43,933 nt of DNA from VRUE01 sp035318745 (GTDB lineage Bacteria > Actinomycetota > Thermoleophilia > Solirubrobacterales > 70-9). The notes below the pieces were generated by a model. The model had not been told where the DNA came from. It worked only from the letters and a program-made list of their open reading frames with translations, and did no database searches. The DNA lies in contig DATHEA010000023.1 in NCBI GenBank assembly GCA_035318745.1, positions 1 to 43,933 of the forward strand. Direction: 5' to 3'. Numbering within the stretch: position 1 is the stretch's first letter; every line of letters begins with the position of its first letter. Both the position numbers and the translations under genes were made by a program. Shown here piece after piece: positions 24,604-31,996 of the stretch.

Positions 24604-25161
24604 ATGAAGAAGCTCCTACTCATCTCGTTCGCCCTCCTGGCGCTGCTGACGCCCGGCTCTGCGTTGGCGGCCGAAAAGACCTACACGGTGCTGCTCGCCG
24701 GCGGCGACGAAGCGAACTCGATCAGGATCTGGCTCAGTCCAGACGGGCGCGAATACGTGATCGACTCGCTCGTGCAGCTCGAAGTCGGCGGATCGGTCTG
24801 CACGCATCCCGAAGAGAACCCGAACGAGCTGGTCTGCGCCGCGCCTTCGATAGGAGGCTTCGAAGTCAATTCCGGCGCCAGCGATGACCGGGTCTCGGTC
24901 GCCAAGAACATAACCGTGCCGGTGACCATGCGGGGGGGCGCTGGCGACGATGTCCTGCTTGGTGGAGGGGGGCCCGACAAGCTCATCGGCGGCCAGGGCA
25001 ACGACCGCCTGGTCGGCTGGCGCGGCGATGACGTGCTCTATGGAGGTCCCGGCGACGATGTGCTGATCGGCGGGCCCGGCAATGACGTGCTGGGTGGAGG
25101 GTCCGGCATGGACAGGCTGGTGGGCGGCTCGGGGGCAAACCAAGTACGTCAGTACCAATAA
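24604..25161 (+). CDS. Secreted RTX-type calcium-binding repeat protein
   Basis: A 185-aa protein with a clear signal peptide (KKLLLISFALLALLTPGSALA). Residues ~24-105 form a beta-rich domain with two cysteines (VCTHPEENPNELVC). From residue ~110 to ~180 it carries about six GGxGxDxL/V-type nonapeptide repeats, the parallel beta-roll that binds Ca2+ between turns. In actinobacteria such short RTX proteins are exported by the Sec route and are usually surface-associated; function unknown. Its end lies 4 bp from the 3' end of the convergent MFS gene. Confidence 0.85.
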   Translation: MKKLLLISFALLALLTPGSALAAEKTYTVLLAGGDEANSIRIWLSPDGREYVIDSLVQLEVGGSVCTHPEENPNELVCAAPSIGGFEVNSGASDDRVSVAKNITVPVTMRGGAGDDVLLGGGGPDKLIGGQGNDRLVGWRGDDVLYGGPGDDVLIGGPGNDVLGGGSGMDRLVGGSGANQVRQYQ

Positions 25162-25165
25162 CGGC

Positions 25166-26512
25166 CTAAGCGGTCTCCTCCCGGGCGCGACGGCCGATCA
25201 GCCGCCCGCCGACGAAGAACAGCGCGATAAGGAAGCCGACCAGGGAAAGCGCCGCGTCGAGACGGAAGGCGGCCTGGATGCCGTCGACGAACGATTCCTG
25301 GGCGGAGAAGATCGTCGTCGTCAGGCCGAGGCCGATGGCGCCGCCGGCGATCTGGCACATGTAGAGGATCCCGCCGGCGAGGCTGCTCTGCGATTCGTCG
25401 ACGGAGGTGACCCCCGCCGTAGTGGCAGTGGGGTAGAAGCTGCCGATGCCGATCCCGAGCACGAACATTCCGGGGACCAGGGCTGAGTAGCCGGAGCTTT
25501 CGGTGACCTGCGAGAAGAGGAACGGGGCGATCGTGATGCAGGCCGCACCCACCACGGCCAACGGCTTCGCCCCGAGCCGGTTGTAGAGCGGGCCGGCGAT
25601 GAAGGAGACAAGAGCGAAGGTGGCGAGGAAGGGCAGCACCCCGACGCCGGCTTCGAGCGGCGAGTAGCCGAGATGCTTCTGCATGAACTGCGGCAGGTAG
25701 AGCAACGCCGCGAAGAAGGTCGCCGACATCAGCGTGATCGCGACGCAGGATGCGCGGAAGCTCTCGTTGCTCATCACCGTCCGTGGTATCAGGGCGTTCA
25801 TCCCGGCCCTGCGCTCGATCCGGACGAAGGCCACGATCAGGATCGCGGCCAGCGCCAGCATCCCCGCCACTTTCGGGTCTCCCCAACCCCAGTCGTCGAC
25901 CTGGTCGAGCGCGACCAGGAGCGATACCAGGCCAATCGAGATCGTCGAGATGCCCGGATAGTCGATGCGCTGCTCCGCCGCTTCCGGCTCCTTCACTTTG
26001 ACCAGGTAGTAGGTGACGAGCACGGCGAAGGCGGCGATCGGCACGTTGAGGAAGAAGATCCAGCGCCAGCTCAGCGTGTCGGTGAGGACGCCGCCGATCA
26101 GCGGGCCGATCGCATTGCCGAGGCCGGCCGCGCCGAGGATGATGCCGCCGGCAAGTCCGGCCTTCTCGGAGGGCAGCAGCTCGAAGGTCATGCCGAGGAT
26201 CGCCGGCCACATCAGCGCCCCGCCGATTCCCATCACGACGCGGGTCGCGATCAGCCAGGTCTCAGTCTGCGCGGCGCCGCCCAGCGCCGACATCGAGGCG
26301 AAGATCGCGGTGCCGAGGAAGAAGGCACGGCGGCGGCCGAACATGTCGGCAAGGCGCCCCCCGGTGACGATCATCACCCCGAAGGTGAGGGCGTAGGCGT
26401 TGACCACCCACTGGATCGTGTTGATGTTGGTGTGGAAGTCCTTCTCCATCGTCGGGATGGCGACGTTGATCGCGGAGAAGTCGTTGGCGATGACGAGCAC
26501 GCTCATGCTCAT
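25166..26512 (-). CDS. MFS drug/metabolite exporter, DHA2 (EmrB/QacA) type
   Basis: A 448-aa polytopic protein with about 13-14 hydrophobic helices. It shows the loop 2-3 motif GGRLADMFGRRRAFFLG, the antiporter-like motif near TM5 (GNAIGPLIGGVLTDTLSWRWIFFLNVP) and the TM4 start ATRVVMGIGGALMWPAI. DHA2 exporters use the proton gradient to pump out drugs, dyes or metabolites. ATG 26512 falls inside TM1. The codons before it still read LDRTTILALLA, as expected at a DHA2 N-terminus, down to a stop about 13 codons upstream, so the real start may be a non-standard codon such as CTG 26545. It is divergent from the leu leader; a leucine-related substrate is speculative. Confidence 0.85.
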   Translation of the reverse strand: MSMSVLVIANDFSAINVAIPTMEKDFHTNINTIQWVVNAYALTFGVMIVTGGRLADMFGRRRAFFLGTAIFASMSALGGAAQTETWLIATRVVMGIGGALMWPAILGMTFELLPSEKAGLAGGIILGAAGLGNAIGPLIGGVLTDTLSWRWIFFLNVPIAAFAVLVTYYLVKVKEPEAAEQRIDYPGISTISIGLVSLLVALDQVDDWGWGDPKVAGMLALAAILIVAFVRIERRAGMNALIPRTVMSNESFRASCVAITLMSATFFAALLYLPQFMQKHLGYSPLEAGVGVLPFLATFALVSFIAGPLYNRLGAKPLAVVGAACITIAPFLFSQVTESSGYSALVPGMFVLGIGIGSFYPTATTAGVTSVDESQSSLAGGILYMCQIAGGAIGLGLTTTIFSAQESFVDGIQAAFRLDAALSLVGFLIALFFVGGRLIGRRAREETA

Positions 26513-26585
26513 CGCCAGCAGCGCCAGAATGGTGGTGCGATCCAGCCTTGCGATCCGGGCAGCCTACGCTAAGCTGGAGCGGCGA

Positions 26586-26645
26586 ATGACCTACCGCTTC
26601 GACAGCCTCGCGCTACTCCTTCTCCTCCCCCTTCGGGGGGAATAG
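26586..26645 (+). CDS. leuL: Leucine-rich leader peptide upstream of leuA
   Basis: A 19-residue ORF, MTYRFDSLALLLLLPLRGE, with GGAG (26576-26579) 6 bp before its ATG. Seven of 19 codons are Leu, five in a row (codons 10-14), including CTA, a codon expected to be rare in such GC-rich DNA. This is the classical design of an amino-acid-sensing leader: scarcity of charged Leu-tRNA stalls the ribosome in the run. It ends 64 bp before leuA. Codons 11-14 are complementary to the leuA ribosome-binding site. Too short for routine gene finders. The symbol is used by analogy with enteric leuL. Confidence 0.85.
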   Translation: MTYRFDSLALLLLLPLRGE

Positions 26646-26703
26646 CGCTGGGCGGCGCGTTAGCCGCGAGAGACAGAGGTCATCGAAAGCACTGGAGAAG
26701 GAG
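26616..26703 (+). promoter_or_regulatory. leuA attenuation region: Leu codons pair with the leuA ribosome-binding site
   Basis: CTCCTTCTCC (26616-26625, leader codons 11-14) is exactly complementary to GGAGAAGGAG (26694-26703), the leuA Shine-Dalgarno. Between them are two hairpins: TCCCCC-TTCG-GGGGGA (26626-26641) and GCGGC/GCCGC (26652-26656 with 26663-26667). No T-run follows, so control of translation initiation fits better than transcription termination. A ribosome stalled on the Leu codons would cover the anti-Shine-Dalgarno and free leuA. Confidence 0.7.
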
Positions 26704-26709
26704 AAGTCC

Positions 26710-28308
26710 GTGAGTACCACCCCAAGTACCGCAGCCGACGCAAACCGCGTCCACATCTTCGACACCACCCTGCGCGACGGCGAGCAGTCGCCGGGCATTT
26801 CGCTGAACACGGCGGAGAAGGTCGAGATCGCCCAGCAGCTGGTGCGGCTCGGCGTCGACGTGATCGAGGCCGGCTTCCCGATCACCTCACCCGGCGATTT
26901 CGAAGCCGTCGAGGCGATCTCACGGCAGGTGGAGGGACCGGTGATCTGCGGCCTCGCCCGTACTCACAAGGCCGACATCGACGCTGCCTGGGGGGCCATT
27001 CGAGAGGCCGACCGCCCGCGCATCCACACCTTTATCTCGACCTCCGACATTCACATCGAGCACCAGTTGCAGACCGACCGCGAGGACGTCAAGGGGCAGG
27101 CCCGCGCCGCCGTGGCGATGGCCAAGTCCTACTGCGACGACGTCGAGTTCTCGCCGATGGACGCGACCCGCGCCGACGTCGAGTTCACCGCCGAGGTCTG
27201 CGCGATCGCGGTCGAGGAGGGGGCAACCGTTATCAACGTCGCCGACACCGTCGGCTATACGACTCCGGATGAGTACGCGGACTACTTCCGCCGCCTCTAC
27301 GAGCTGGTGCCGGGTCTGCGCGATGTCGAGATCTCGGTCCACTGTCACGACGACCTCGGTCTGGCCGTCGCCAATTCCTACGCCGGCGTCCTGGCTGGCG
27401 CCCGGCAGGTCGAGTGCTCGATCAACGGGATCGGCGAGCGCGCCGGTAACTGCTCGCTGGAGGAGATCGTGATGCTGGTCAAGACCAGGGAGGACGTGCA
27501 CGGGCTCTCGACCGGTTTGAATACCCGCGAGCTGGCCCGCACCAGCCGCATGGTCTCCCGTCTCACCGGCTACTCAATCCAGCCCAACAAGGCGATCGTC
27601 GGCCGCAACGCGTTCGCCCACGAGTCCGGCATCCACCAGGACGGTGTGCTGAAGGAGCGCACCACCTACGAGATCATGGACGCGACCGAAGTCGGCCTGG
27701 AGTCGAACTCGCTCGTGCTGGGCAAGCACTCCGGTCGCCACGCGCTGCGCGACGCGCTGGAGCAGCTCGGCTTCAAGATCGAGGGCAACGCGCTCAACGC
27801 CGCCTTCAAGCGTTTCAAGGAGATAGCGGACCGCAAGAAGCAGGTCACCGCGCTCGACCTGGAGGCGATCGTCTCCGACGAGATGCGCGAGCGCGCCGAC
27901 GCCCACGAGCTGGCCTGGTTCGAGGTCGAGGCGGGCTCACGGCGGGAGCCGTTGGCCCGCGTCTCCGTCGCCCTGCCCTCGGGCGAGGAGGTCGTCGGGG
28001 AATCCGGCGGCGACGGTCCGGTCGACGCGATCTTCCAAGCGATCCAGAAGGCTGCCGGCACCGAGTGCGAGCTGCGCCAGTACACGGTCGAGGCGGTGAC
28101 CGGGGGGGAGGACGCCCTCGGTCAGGTCACGGTGATGCTGCGCGCCGCCGGGCGCCTGGCAACTGGGCAGGGGGTGGCCACGGATATCCTCGAGGCCTCG
28201 GCCAGGGCCTACGTGCGGGCGCTGTCGAACGCGCTGGAGGGCGCCGCGATCCGCGAGGCCGAGTCGGCAACCGCCGAGGCCGCGACAGAGCGAACGCCGG
28301 GCCCGTAG
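26710..28308 (+). CDS. leuA: 2-Isopropylmalate synthase
   Basis: A 532-aa enzyme from GTG 26710, with GGAGAAGGAG 6 bp upstream. The TIM barrel begins HIFDTTLRDGEQSPGISL (metal aspartate and catalytic arginine). It has VEFSPMDATRAD, the HCHDDLGLAVANSYAGV metal histidines, NGIGERAGNCSLEEIVM and NAFAHESGIHQDGVLK. The last ~140 residues, after SRREPLARVSVALPSGE, are the LeuA allosteric domain that gives leucine feedback inhibition. It condenses acetyl-CoA with 2-oxoisovalerate, the first committed step to leucine. It is separated from leuCDB by the AbiEi/DUF559 and regulator genes, so leader control may act on leuA alone. Confidence 0.95.
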   Translation: MSTTPSTAADANRVHIFDTTLRDGEQSPGISLNTAEKVEIAQQLVRLGVDVIEAGFPITSPGDFEAVEAISRQVEGPVICGLARTHKADIDAAWGAIREADRPRIHTFISTSDIHIEHQLQTDREDVKGQARAAVAMAKSYCDDVEFSPMDATRADVEFTAEVCAIAVEEGATVINVADTVGYTTPDEYADYFRRLYELVPGLRDVEISVHCHDDLGLAVANSYAGVLAGARQVECSINGIGERAGNCSLEEIVMLVKTREDVHGLSTGLNTRELARTSRMVSRLTGYSIQPNKAIVGRNAFAHESGIHQDGVLKERTTYEIMDATEVGLESNSLVLGKHSGRHALRDALEQLGFKIEGNALNAAFKRFKEIADRKKQVTALDLEAIVSDEMRERADAHELAWFEVEAGSRREPLARVSVALPSGEEVVGESGGDGPVDAIFQAIQKAAGTECELRQYTVEAVTGGEDALGQVTVMLRAAGRLATGQGVATDILEASARAYVRALSNALEGAAIREAESATAEAATERTPGP

Positions 28309-28386
28309 TTCCTCGGCCCGCATCCGGACACACATAAATCGCATTCAGCGCACCATCCGCGCGCCAAGACCCGTCAGCCTCCGACC

Positions 28387-29346
28387 ATGCCAAAGGCACC
28401 TCGGCGCGACGTCTCGGTTTCCCGTCATATAGGCGGGGAACCGAGACTTCGGCTACCCGACCGGGAAATCGCTCGGCTTGCCGAGCGGCATCATGGGATC
28501 GTCTCGCGGGCGCAATTGCTCGATCTTGGCCTGGGCGAAGACGCGATTGACACAAGGCTAGGCAGCGGTCGGCTGCATCGATTGCATCGCGGCGTCTACA
28601 CGGTCGGCCATGGGCTCGTGTCGAAAGAGGGACGCTGGCTGGCCGCCGCCATACGGGGTGGAGAGGGTGCTGTGCTGAGTCACGGCTCCGCAGCGGCACT
28701 TTGGGGCATTCTGCGGGATGGGGAGCGTGATCGAATTGACATTTCACTTCCGCGATCGACACAACTTCCGAGGCCGATTCGCCGTCATGTCCTGCGTCTC
28801 GCGCCGGATGAGATCACTACCAAGCGACTGATTCCGGTCACCACGCTTGACAGAACGCTCTTCGATATTGCGGTTGGTTCCCCACACGAGAGATTGGAAG
28901 CCGCTATCCGCGAGGCGGAATACCGCCACCGGTTTCAGCTCCAACAATTAGAGCTCCTCCTGGAGCGGCACCCAGGGCGGAGAGGTGCGACCGCGATCAG
29001 GGCCTGCCTCCATCGGCTTGGCCGTGGCCCACGAGGCCGTACCCGCAGCAGGCTGGAGGTGAGGTTCGCGGCCCTACTCGCCCGAACTGATCTTCCACAG
29101 CCAACGCTGAACGCTCTCATCGACCTCGGCGGGTTCAAGCTCGAGGCCGACTGCCTGTGGAGCAAGCAACGGTTGATCGTCGAGCTGGATGGCGGCCGGT
29201 CGCATGGAACGCGTGCTGCCTTCGAGGCAGATCGCAAACGGGACCGTCGGCTACAGGTTGCCGGCTGGCGCGTAGTCCGGGTGACCTGGCATCAACTAGA
29301 CGACCCCGACGCTCTCCTTGCCGATCTGCACGACCTCCTCCGCTGA
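28387..29346 (+). CDS. AbiEi-like winged-helix protein fused to a DUF559/Vsr-like nuclease domain
   Basis: A 319-aa protein. Residues ~25-75 (REIARLAERHHGIVSRAQLLDLGLGEDAI and on to the RGVYTVGH segment) match the N-terminal winged helix of AbiEi-type type IV antitoxins. The middle (~80-165) continues like AbiEi (SHGSAAALWGI ... TTLDRTLFDIAVG). The C-terminal ~90 residues look like the DUF559 PD-(D/E)XK fold: RSRLEVRFAALL, FKLEADCLW, RLIVELDGGRSH and WRVVRVTWHQL, with the Glu/Asp/ExD residues of a nuclease centre. No AbiEii nucleotidyltransferase toxin is adjacent. Codon use is less GC-biased than in flanking genes, and it interrupts the leu block, suggesting transfer. Related 37-nt palindromes lie within its 5' end and directly after its stop. 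Confidence 0.75.
   Translation: MPKAPRRDVSVSRHIGGEPRLRLPDREIARLAERHHGIVSRAQLLDLGLGEDAIDTRLGSGRLHRLHRGVYTVGHGLVSKEGRWLAAAIRGGEGAVLSHGSAAALWGILRDGERDRIDISLPRSTQLPRPIRRHVLRLAPDEITTKRLIPVTTLDRTLFDIAVGSPHERLEAAIREAEYRHRFQLQQLELLLERHPGRRGATAIRACLHRLGRGPRGRTRSRLEVRFAALLARTDLPQPTLNALIDLGGFKLEADCLWSKQRLIVELDGGRSHGTRAAFEADRKRDRRLQVAGWRVVRVTWHQLDDPDALLADLHDLLR
28411..28447. repeat. 37-nt palindrome, left member of the pair around the AbiEi/DUF559 gene
   Basis: GTCTCGGTTTCCCG (28411-28424) pairs with CGGGGAACCGAGAC (28434-28447), 14 bp with one T-G pair; the loop contains CATAT. It lies within codons 9-21 of the gene. It aligns without gaps to 29349-29385: 27 of 37 positions are identical, and all eight differences in the stem keep pairing. 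Confidence 0.85.
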
Positions 29347-29347
29347 A

Positions 29348-29386
29348 ACTCTCACTTTCCCGCCATATTTGCGGGAAAGTGAGAGT
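29348..29386. repeat. 37-39-nt palindrome, right member of the pair around the AbiEi/DUF559 gene
   Basis: A perfect 16-bp stem (29348-29363 with 29371-29386) and 7-nt loop CATATTT, starting 2 nt after the stop codon. No T-run follows. Core TTTCCCGYCATAT..GCGGGRAA is shared with 28411-28447. It could act as a transcript end, protein-binding site or mobile-element end. Confidence 0.85.
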
Positions 29387-29403
29387 GCGATAAGTCGGAA
29401 TAC

Positions 29404-29421
29404 TGTACGTGATAACGTACA
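29404..29421. promoter_or_regulatory. Operator-like dyad upstream of the XRE-cupin regulator
   Basis: TGTACGT (29404-29410), GATA, ACGTACA (29415-29421): a perfect 7-bp dyad ending 6 bp before ATG 29428. XRE-cupin regulators commonly bind short dyads at their own promoters, so autoregulation is the simplest reading. It would also cover leuC and leuD downstream. Confidence 0.6.
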
Positions 29422-29427
29422 TTCGTA

Positions 29428-30030
29428 ATGAATGCTATGACTGCTGATCCTGCCGTCGAAGGCGCGGGTGCGCTGGCCGTTGGCCGGCGTGCCAAGGCCC
29501 TGCGGGAGGCGATGGGGTTCTCGCTGCGCGACCTCGCTGAGCGCAGCGGGGTCAGCGCGCCGATGCTGTCCCAGGTCGAGCGGGGGGAGACGAGCCCGAC
29601 CCTCGCGGTCGCCGAGAAGATCGCCGCCGGGCTGGAGCTGACCCTCTCGCAGCTGCTGCGTCTCGACGAGGGGGAGCACGTCGCGGTCAGCCGGGCGGGG
29701 GAGCGTCGCCGTTACGAGCGTGGCGGGCACCGCTTCGAGGAGTTGACGCCGCCGCTGCCGGGTCAGCGCGCCGACGTCTCCCTGCACACGCTGAAAGCCG
29801 GGGCGACGACCGGCGGGCTGGACGATCCACCGATGCACGAGCCGGGCAGCCGCGAGACCGCTGTCGTCCTGACCGGCGTCCTGGCGCTGACCGTCGATGG
29901 CACCCGCCATGAGCTGCACGCGGGCGACAGCGTCACCTTCGACGCCGACCTGCCGCATCACTTCGAGAACGACGGCGATGAGCAGGCACGCTTCCTCGCC
30001 GTGATAGCCGCCGGACTGAGGAGGAGCTAA
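29428..30030 (+). CDS. XRE-family transcriptional regulator with C-terminal cupin
   Basis: A 200-aa protein. Residues ~20-75 form the helix-turn-helix (LREAMGFSLRDLAERSGVSAPMLSQVERGETSPTLAVAEKIAAGL). Residues ~125-195 form the small cupin (HEPGSRETAVVLTGVLALTVDGTRHELHAGDSVTFDADLPHHFEN), which binds a small-molecule or metal effector. This architecture (SutR/PuuR-like) usually controls the adjacent metabolic genes. It lies 6 bp before leuC, so it is probably in the leuCD transcript and may regulate it in response to a branched-chain intermediate. The ligand is not apparent from sequence. Alternative start ATG 29437. Confidence 0.88.
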   Translation: MNAMTADPAVEGAGALAVGRRAKALREAMGFSLRDLAERSGVSAPMLSQVERGETSPTLAVAEKIAAGLELTLSQLLRLDEGEHVAVSRAGERRRYERGGHRFEELTPPLPGQRADVSLHTLKAGATTGGLDDPPMHEPGSRETAVVLTGVLALTVDGTRHELHAGDSVTFDADLPHHFENDGDEQARFLAVIAAGLRRS

Positions 30031-30036
30031 GCCGCC

Positions 30037-31419
30037 GTGAAAACGATGTTCGACAAGATCTGGAGCGAGCACGAGGTCTCCGACGGCCTGCTCTACATCG
30101 ACCTGCATCTGGTCCACGAGGTCACCTCGCCACAGGCCTTCGACGGTCTGCGGCTGGCTGGACGGCCGCTGCGCCGGCCCGACAAGACGCTGGCCACGGC
30201 AGACCACAATGTGCCGACCGACGGCACGATGGCGGCGCGCCTGATCGCCGACGAGCTCTCGCGGGTCCAGGTCGAAACGCTGGAGCGCAACTGCGAGGAG
30301 TTCGGCATCCCGCTCTACTCGCTGGGCTCCGAGCGGCAGGGCATCGTCCATGTGATCGGGCCCGAGCTGGGTGTGACCCAGCCCGGCATGACGATCGTCT
30401 GCGGCGACAGCCACACCTCGACCCACGGTGCCTTCGGCGCGCTCGCCTTCGGCATCGGCACCTCCGAGGTCGAGCACGTGCTGGCGACCCAGTGCCTGGT
30501 CCAGAAGCGGCCGAAGACGATGCGCATCCTCTACTCGGGCGAGCTCGGGACCGGTGTGACGCCAAAGGATCTGATCCTGGCGACGATTGGGCGCCTCGGC
30601 ACCGGCGGCATGGCCGGCTACGCGGTCGAGTACGCCGGGTCGGCGATCGAGTCGCTCTCGATGCCCGGCCGGATGACGGTCTGCAACATGACGATCGAGG
30701 GCGGCGGACGAGCGGGGATGATCGCCCCCGACGAGACCACCTTCGAGTGGGTGCGCGGCCGCGATGCGGCGCCGCAGGATTTCGACGCCGCGGTCGAGCG
30801 CTGGCGTCGGCTGCCGACCGATGCCGGGGCGAGGTTCGACACCGAGATCGAGATCGACGCCGCCGGCATCTCGCCGATGGTCACCTGGGGGACGAATCCC
30901 GGCATGGTGGTCGAGGTCACCGACACGGTGCCCGACCCGGCGGCGATGGAGTCGCCCGCCGATCGCGAATCCGCCGAAAGGGCGCTCGCCTACATGGCGC
31001 TGGAGCCCGGCACGCCGATGACCGAGGTGAAGCCGGAGCGGGTATTCATCGGCTCCTGCACCAACTCGCGGATCGAGGACCTGCGTGAGGCCGCCGCCGT
31101 GGTCGACGGGCGGCGCGTCGCCGGCTCGGTACGGGCGATGGTCGTTCCGGGCTCCCAGCAGGTCAAGGCGACCGCCGAGGAGGAGGGCCTGCACGAGGTC
31201 TTCCGCGCTGCCGGGTTCGAGTGGCGCGAGGCCGGCTGCTCGATGTGCCTGGGGATGAACCCGGACATCCTGATCGAGGGCGAGCGCTGCGCCTCGACCT
31301 CGAACCGCAACTTCGAGGGGCGGCAGGGCAAGGGTGGCAGGACCCACCTGGTCAGCCCGAAAATGGCCGCGGCCGCCGCGATCGAGGGACATTTCGTCGA
31401 CATCAGGGATTGGAGCTAG
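30037..31419 (+). CDS. leuC: 3-Isopropylmalate dehydratase large subunit
   Basis: A 460-aa aconitase-family subunit from GTG 30037. Motifs: ADHNVPTDG, GDSHTSTHGAFGALAFGIGTSEVEHVLATQ, IEGGGRAGMIAPDETTFEW, and the three [4Fe-4S] cysteine sites in FIGSCTNSR and CSMCLGMNPD. STSNRNFEGRQGKGGRTHLVSP near the end is the usual signature. With LeuD it isomerises 2- to 3-isopropylmalate. Full length compared with the bacterial family. The leuD start follows 2 bp after its stop. Confidence 0.96.
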   Translation: MKTMFDKIWSEHEVSDGLLYIDLHLVHEVTSPQAFDGLRLAGRPLRRPDKTLATADHNVPTDGTMAARLIADELSRVQVETLERNCEEFGIPLYSLGSERQGIVHVIGPELGVTQPGMTIVCGDSHTSTHGAFGALAFGIGTSEVEHVLATQCLVQKRPKTMRILYSGELGTGVTPKDLILATIGRLGTGGMAGYAVEYAGSAIESLSMPGRMTVCNMTIEGGGRAGMIAPDETTFEWVRGRDAAPQDFDAAVERWRRLPTDAGARFDTEIEIDAAGISPMVTWGTNPGMVVEVTDTVPDPAAMESPADRESAERALAYMALEPGTPMTEVKPERVFIGSCTNSRIEDLREAAAVVDGRRVAGSVRAMVVPGSQQVKATAEEEGLHEVFRAAGFEWREAGCSMCLGMNPDILIEGERCASTSNRNFEGRQGKGGRTHLVSPKMAAAAAIEGHFVDIRDWS

Positions 31420-31421
31420 GC

Positions 31422-31985
31422 ATGCGACCGATAGACGTGATCGAGGGCAAGGTCTCGGTGTTGGACCGGCACGACGTCGACACCGACCAGATCATCCCCA
31501 AGCAGTTCCTCAAGCGGGTCGAGCGGACCGGCTTCGGAGAGTTCCTCTTCTACGACTGGATTCGCGACGGCGAGATCGAGCTCGAGCCCAACCCGATTCT
31601 CGTCGCCGGACGCAACTTCGGCTGCGGCTCCTCTCGCGAGCACGCTCCATGGGCGCTGGAGGACTTCGGCTTCGAGGCTGTCGTCGCGCCGTCCTTCGCC
31701 GACATCTTCTACGTCAACTGCACCAAGGTCGGCCTGCTGCCGGTGGTCCTCGACGAGGAGCACTGCCGGGCCGTGGCGGAGGCCGGCGAGGCGAGAATCG
31801 ACGTCGACGATCAGACGGTCACCTGCGCCGGCGGCGTCTTCGAGTTCGAGATCGAGCCCGACGTCAAACACCGCCTGCTGAACGGGCTCGACGACATCGG
31901 GATCACCCTGGAGAGCGCAACGGCGATCGACGAGTTCGAGGCCGCACAGGGCGTCGACGCCGGACCGGTGACGACGGCGCTCTGA
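31422..31985 (+). CDS. leuD: 3-Isopropylmalate dehydratase small subunit
   Basis: A 187-aa swivel-domain subunit. Motifs: DRHDVDTDQIIPKQFLKRVERTGFGEFLFYDWI, AGRNFGCGSSREHAPWAL (substrate-binding), and SFADIFYVNCTKVGLLPV. It completes the LeuCD isomerase. ATG 31422 is 2 bp after leuC; the frame is open upstream only as a shadow of leuC. Confidence 0.95.
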   Translation: MRPIDVIEGKVSVLDRHDVDTDQIIPKQFLKRVERTGFGEFLFYDWIRDGEIELEPNPILVAGRNFGCGSSREHAPWALEDFGFEAVVAPSFADIFYVNCTKVGLLPVVLDEEHCRAVAEAGEARIDVDDQTVTCAGGVFEFEIEPDVKHRLLNGLDDIGITLESATAIDEFEAAQGVDAGPVTTAL

Positions 31986-31996
31986 ACGGAACGGGC

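Noticed and set aside
26626..26641. Hairpin TCCCCC-TTCG-GGGGGA as an intrinsic transcription terminator for leuA attenuation
   Set aside because: No T-run follows it; I treat it as part of the leader fold and favour translational control.
29296..31392. A 698-aa minus-strand open frame opposite the regulator and leuC
   Set aside because: It is an antisense shadow of high-GC genes: composition is Arg/Gly/Asp/His-rich with no domain, and both plus-strand genes are convincing.
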